Of a stretch of DNA of 64,000 nucleotides, positions 58,996-64,000 are shown one piece after another (position 1 is the first letter of the stretch; each line of letters begins with the position of its first letter). The translations under genes were made by a program, and so were the position numbers. Source of the DNA: Psilocybe azurescens (lineage: Eukaryota; Basidiomycota; Agaricomycetes; Agaricales; Agrocybaceae); NCBI GenBank assembly GCA_023853785.1, contig JAJIRX010000851.1, forward strand, positions 124,001 through 188,000, in the 5' to 3' direction. Below the pieces are notes generated by a model. The model ran no database searches and was not told the origin of the DNA. It saw only the letters and a list, made by a program, of their open reading frames with translations.

Positions 58996-60350
58996 GAGAC
59001 TTCGGATACCTTTCGAAATTTGAAATTCCTTTGACTTGAATTTTTCATTAGACCCGACTGCATGGGGCAAATGTTGTTTGTCCTTTCTTTCCACTACCAC
59101 TATCCCCCGGTGTCATCAATCATTGCCCACCTCGGCATCATCTTGCCCACCAAGACCACTACCCCAACTAGTTTGCATCTTGCAGCTGATGCTGAAACCA
59201 GCCCCGACAGTCACCACCATCTCTCTTTGACTGTCCGGCCTCCCTCGCTTCAAGAGCGAGCCAGAGGCAGTTGTTTTTATTCCTGTCGGACATGTACAAG
59301 GGTATTAGACATAAGTAGGATGTTAATGGAACAGGAAACCTGCAAGGTGCATTGCGACCACAGTTGCGGAAATTACAGGTGATGGCGCCACCTGCATTTC
59401 TGCCTCCGTCACGTTTGAGTATAAGGAGGTGATGGCCCCTCCGTGTTCTCGCCTTGGGATTCCGGACCTATCGATATCAAAGGTCCATTGTATTCTTAGG
59501 TACATCGTAGTCTTAGATGCCAGCCTATTTTCTCAAATAGTGTTGCTATGTTCAACCAATAACACCGCTTCTGCCTCCCTCAATCTGCCTCTTGGTCACT
59601 CTCCGGCTTTGGGGTTGAATTAGTGAGTACTCCTTATTGTTGTGTTATTAAGAGTCAGTCTATCTGGTAGAACACCATAAAATAAATGACCCAATTGAGA
59701 AATGAACAGTGAGTATTATATATGCTTACTTCTCTAACAAACTCTAACCACAGAGCCACCTACAATCACAACGATTCCGAGTGTAAATAATGCACCATGT
59801 TGCAGATGAATGTCAGTAGGTTTTTATTTCTTGCAGTGAGAGAGAATCAATGAGTGCTACCACTAATATATACTATATCAGCAGTGTGTTCTTAATGGCT
59901 CGCATGCTCTGGAAAGATAATGGTTTGGAGTTGGTTTTGGAGGTTTGGATTGGGTTTGGAGTCGGTGATGCTTGTGTGTTCAAGGTGCGGCCGTGCGGTC
60001 TAATATTTGATTTGGGACTCCGATTGGATGCGCGTGTCCAAAATATCATGTGCATGATGTCGGGATCTAAATCTGCTAGTATGCTCTTACGTACTTTCCG
60101 GCCTGGGCGCTAATAGTCTTAGCTGTTATTCGCGACCTTGAATGAACAAATATTCACCTGGTGAACATGCTATTTAGTTAATTAGGTAAATTCAAAGGCA
60201 AATCTGCTATCAGAGTCAAGGCGCACGAGGTTGGCATGATGACTAGACGTTAAACCCAATGTTAACTCAACTTCCGAAGATGGGAGGCACAACTTTTCTT
60301 CGTAATTATCTGTAGTACAATAACATGTATCATTACTGGTATGAAACACA
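58996..60350. other. intergenic region
   Basis: No supported gene; short frames on both strands (59036-59623, 59850-60113) resemble no family known to me. Confidence 0.4.
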
Positions 60351-61054
60351 TTAGACGCCGCCGTGTCTGCCCTCGCGGTGTTGCTTCTTCTCAACAGCCT
60401 TGGTGAAGTGGTGAGGAAGGGATGCTTTGTCAACGTAGATGTGATGCGTCGGATCCATAATAGCAGGATTACCACGGCGGGGAGCTTCAATGATGTGGCC
60501 GTGTGCGTCCTTAATCTGTGCGCTAATGTGCACATGAGGATCTCGCGAGCCTTGGGAGTGAGCCAAGTTTCTGTGAACAATCAAACTGTTTAACAAGCTC
60601 GCTCTCAGCTTTAAAACAAAATACTTACTTAATGACAGCCGAATGTGCTCCGGGGGTATGCGCCATATGATCTGCAACAGCATGCTTGTGAAAATTCTCG
60701 ACCTCCTTGCGTTTGTGGCCATGGAGGTGGAGGGCGTCGAGAGCATTGGATGCGGAGTGCTGGTGCTCAGGCCCATGTCCTTTGGCGAACGTAATGTGGT
60801 CGATATGGCCAGGAGGGGCGGGCTTGTGAGAGCTATGGTGCTGGTGGTCTTTTCCGCGGCGCACAAGGTATTGATTGGTGCGCCCGTAAAGCGGTTCATT
60901 ACGAGCTGCAATATCGCTACAGAAGCATGTCTATGTCAGTGACTTGGAGGTTAGCTTCGAAATAGTGCACATACTTAGCTTGTCTGGTCACAGGGACAGC
61001 AGTAGCTGTCTGGAGCACCGCGAAAGCAAGAGTAAAGAAAGGGATGAAACGCAT
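60351..61054 (-). CDS. histidine-rich secreted protein
   Basis: Three exons with clean phases: 60975-61054, 60629-60916 and 60351-60570; 195 residues and no frame break. A signal peptide (RFIPFFTLAFAVLQTATA) is followed by VPVTRQ. About 28 of the residues are His, spread along the protein: KDHQHHSSHKPAPPGHIDHI, KGHGPEHQHS, LDALHLHGHKRKEVENFHKH, DPHVHISAQIKDAHGHII and PTHHIYVDKASLPHHF. Basic residues are frequent and there is no Cys in the mature part. Binding of zinc, copper or nickel outside the cell is a natural guess, but nothing here proves it. A TATA box lies at 61172-61179. I know no named family. Confidence 0.8.
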
Positions 61055-61171
61055 GATAGATGTGTAGATAATATTAATGAAAGAGTTGAGTTGTAATTTG
61101 ACAGTGACCGGCACTGAGGCAAATGTTGTTGTAGAGAGCGCAGCTGGAGAAACCTCTTCTAAATGAGCTTG

Positions 61172-61179
61172 CTTTTATA
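61172..61179 (-). promoter_or_regulatory. TATA box of the histidine-rich protein gene
   Basis: TATAAAAG on the minus strand, 118 bases before the start codon at 61054. Confidence 0.5.
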
Positions 61180-63268
61180 GCTATTTTGATGGGCATATTG
61201 TTCGGCTCCATGGGATGCAGGGGTCGTTGTTATCAAAACTAAAGGATCCATTTCCGCATGTTTGTAGAAATGTCCACGAGTTCCAGTTACCCAATGATAG
61301 TCAATTGATCTCTAGTGGAAATTACGGATCGAACCTCGTTACATTTTCCATCAATTGGATAGCCGAAGATTACCTCTAGCTTGATTGAATCTGATATTGG
61401 ACGTTTCATGGCCGCATTTTCTAGCCGTTTTTGAGTTATTTTTCAACGCCTTTTTATTGAAAACCCATAAAAACGGCACCCTCGTGAAACCCCGGAACAG
61501 CTTCATTTTCGTGTGATCTTTTACAAATAGCTGGACATTGGAGTGAGCGAAAAAAGTGAAAAACGAACGTAAAATGACGTAAAAGGAGGGTAGGAGCTGT
61601 GTTGCATAGTTGAAAAACGGAGCTTTGTTTGTTGAGATGTCAAAAAGACATCAACAACAACGTCAAAAAACGCTGAAAATGGTCGCAAAGCGCGACCGTG
61701 AAACCCAGGATGCACAGGTGTAGGAGCGCACTAATCTACGTTATAATATTTAATAGGGCTTGAATCGTCCATTGACTTGTATATCCAGGGGTCCGTTTAT
61801 GTGCAGAATAACGCCGCATGAAGCAGTATAGCTTGAAGTTGAAGAATACCATGCCATAAAGACGCGAGATAAAACTCAACCGAGTCATCGAATAAGCACA
61901 TATAGTACGGAAGGTATTGATCGCCGATTGGGTCTTCTGAAATCAATTTATCAATGATGCGCTGCTGTCCAACACATTGCAAATCTGACATGTACTCTGT
62001 TCCCAAAGAATATCAAAGAATCCAAATGGTCGCTCCAGATCAAATAAAACTCGCACATAACAAAAGTCACTGTTTCTTGGATAACTATTTTGGAAAGCCG
62101 GGTATTCTAAGAAACCCCATTTTCGGAGGCTTTCTTATATGGAAACCCGGTTTTTGTATTTTCAGGGCCCGTATAGCTGATGCCAAGGGTGGGCTGGTCG
62201 GCCTGTACTGAACTATTTCCCTAAGCTCCGTAGAGCTTGTACGCGTCGGACTATATATCTGATAAAATATCTATAGAGACTAATGATGTAGTTCTTTGGC
62301 ATTTACTCAAGATTTTTCAATGAAATTGTGCCTATATCCTTCAAAAATTAGAGTGTTGTTTCCGAGGCGCTTAGTGAACACAATGCCGAGATTTATGGCC
62401 CTTCGCGCTATAGTTGTCTTCATCTGTATGTCAAAGAAAGCATAGACTCCAGTTATGATCTGGAGACATCGTTTTGAGCTCCGCAAGAGCTCTGTCACTA
62501 TACTTTTTAAAGTATAATAGACCTGTTAATTCTCTATATATCCTGTAGTACTGTGTACGTGGTGGATCATCAGTCCCCTGAACGAAGACATAAAGAACTA
62601 TGAGTCCTGTCTCTCGCTGGAAAATACTGGCCTCTAGCCCGAGCATACAACCATTTCATATATGCGCAAACATAACAATGGAGGTTACATGTCAATAACC
62701 TGTAGAAAATACATTTTGCTGTACTGGCGCTTACATTCAGTCCAAATTGCCGAAGCCGTGAACTCGGACTAATCAATATTTTCAGCAACCGTATTTCCAA
62801 AAAAAAAAAATAAGAAAATATTCAAAAGTGTGGGTTTCTCACTAGGTTTCTGAATAGAATTATCCCTGTTTCTTTCCATAAATCGATTATGTACAACTTC
62901 TGTACAAGGAAATTCTGATCGAGCAAACAGTGACTTTGATTGATCGATTATTTTGCTTCAAAGATGGTTGTTAGCTTCTAACTGAGATGGGCGCCCCCTT
63001 GGCGCCCGGGACCATGAACATTGCATATGCCAAGTTGACAAATCTTTCCAGTTAATTGTTTCGCCAGCATCCAGCTTGCGGCTCAATCCAAGCTTGCAAA
63101 GTGTTTTAAGGATCCCTGAACTTCACAGCCTATATCTGGCATGACAACAGTCTTAACACCACATTGATCGTGATCATGATGATTGTGTCAACATCGAACG
63201 TTACGCACTATTCTTCCAGAACCTTCAAATACGAAAAGAGTGGATATCTCTTCACTTAAACTTCTACA
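61180..63268. other. intergenic region, 2.1 kb
   Basis: No gene I can defend. At 61637-61660 there is a small hairpin (GATGTC-AAAAA-GACATC) followed by the inverted copy of the TTTCAGCGTTTTTTGACG word. Minus-strand fragments between 61800 and 62800 (for example CVGQQRIIDKLISEDPIGDQ and RTQYYRIYRELTGLLYF) look protein-like but do not join into an open gene. Confidence 0.4.
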
Positions 63269-64000
63269 ATGTCCATCTTTCCCGAAGAGCAACTTGACTC
63301 ACCGGTTGGTTATTTCCCTGGAAAGCCAGGCCTCACTTTAGACAACGGGCGATGGACTATCACCCGCAAGCTTGGATGGGGTCCTCGATCATCCACCTGG
63401 CTTGCAGTCGATAACAAAGAACATATGGGCGAATATTCGGCGATCAAGATCTTGACTGTCGAGGCTACCGAGGAGCCTACAGCAACCAACGAGTCCAAAC
63501 TTCTTTCTGGCCCCATCAAGAACTTCGACGAAGGCTTTCCTACACTTACAAAAACTTTCTATCAGCACGATCCCCAAGGAAAAAGACACTTTTGCCTCGT
63601 CTTCCACGTATTAGGGTCATCAGTTGAGGATCTTCGGCTTAGCAATGAGTATGATGGGCAATATCTGCCTCTTCATGTCGTCCAGAAGGTTATAGGCGAT
63701 ATTGCGGAAAGACTTGCGGGTCTCAATGACGAGAAGATCATCCATGGAGGTAGGAAACCTACCGACTTCCAAGTCGACTTCATGCTTATATCAGTACTTC
63801 TTTCAAAGCCGTTCATCCTGATAATTTCCTCTTTTTCTGCGTTCAGAGAGGAGAATCTATTCGAAAGGTGCTTGCAAAGTCCCCGAGCGAGAAGGCGGAG
63901 GAGGTTGTTGGTGCCGGTGGGGTCTCGTACCCTGTTGTCAAATCACAGCCCATCGAACACAACAATCCATGGGACTCTTCGGCGGAAGACATCTTGAACG
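63269..64000 (+). CDS. SRPK-like protein kinase fold, probably catalytically altered (runs off right edge)
   Basis: N-lobe and catalytic loop of a kinase-like protein; the gene continues beyond the window. Exon 1 is 63269-63749; exon 2 starts at 63809. The N-lobe shows the glycine-rich loop GRWTITRKLGWGPRSSTWLA, the ATP-binding Lys in EYSAIKILTV, the hinge region KRHFCLVFHVLGSSVEDL, and helix E ending RLAGLNDEKIIHG. Across the intron the loop reads HGAVHPDNFLF: the usual catalytic Asp (as in HxDxKxxN) is Ala and the following Lys is His, while Asn remains. Then QRGESIRKVLAKSPSEKAEE and NPWDSSAED. The start resembles the SRPK branch (NGRWTITRKLGWGPxSSTWL). Likely a pseudokinase or a divergent enzyme; DFG lies outside the window. 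Confidence 0.78.

Overview
The window looks like nuclear DNA of a mushroom-forming basidiomycete (Agaricomycetes). The genes are broken by many short introns of about 50-60 bases, some with tiny exons. The families include VTS1, the kinetochore protein Mis12, large NAD-dependent glutamate dehydrogenase, an AKR9-type aldo-keto reductase, expanded NACHT NTPases, F-box/LRR remnants, NmrA-like Rossmann proteins and an SRPK-like kinase. I see no prokaryotic operons, rRNA, convincing tRNA or CRISPR.

Layout. 0-4 kb: a short-chain dehydrogenase (off the left edge) diverging from VTS1. 5-19 kb: an accessory block with two tandem NACHT genes on the minus strand (6.8-9.7 and 13.4-16.3 kb), a third decayed NACHT 5' end (18.5-19 kb), two broken hypothetical genes, a dehydrogenase tail fragment and the conserved gene MIS12. 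20-24 kb: aldo-keto reductase and a GH16 glycosidase, convergent. 24-28 kb: F-box/LRR-like remnants, a small secreted protein and an intronless GH43. 29.6-36 kb: three NmrA-like paralogs in a row (two genes, one dead), an F-box relic between the second and third, and a 5'-truncated LINE beside the dead copy (35.9-38.9 kb) with a clear target-site duplication. 40-54 kb: housekeeping metabolism, namely glutamate dehydrogenase (GDH2), a 2-oxoglutarate/Fe(II) oxygenase, a short-chain dehydrogenase and thioredoxin reductase. 55-64 kb: an O-fucosyltransferase-like membrane protein, a fourth NmrA-like paralog, a 414-bp MITE, a histidine-rich secreted protein and the start of a kinase-like gene.

Two themes run through the window. 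First, many otherwise good genes, including genes expected to be conserved such as VTS1 and GDH2, carry single-base frameshifts, mostly one base missing from a homopolymer. This points to indel-prone sequencing rather than to many dead genes, so calls of 'broken' must be read with care. Second, the accessory families (NACHT, NmrA-like) sit in local duplications of graded decay, next to transposon traces. That is what a fast-evolving recognition or metabolism locus would look like; this last reading is inference.

Exon boundaries were placed by eye from GT/AG (rarely GC/AG) signals and frame continuity, without transcripts or database searches. Family names come from motif recognition.
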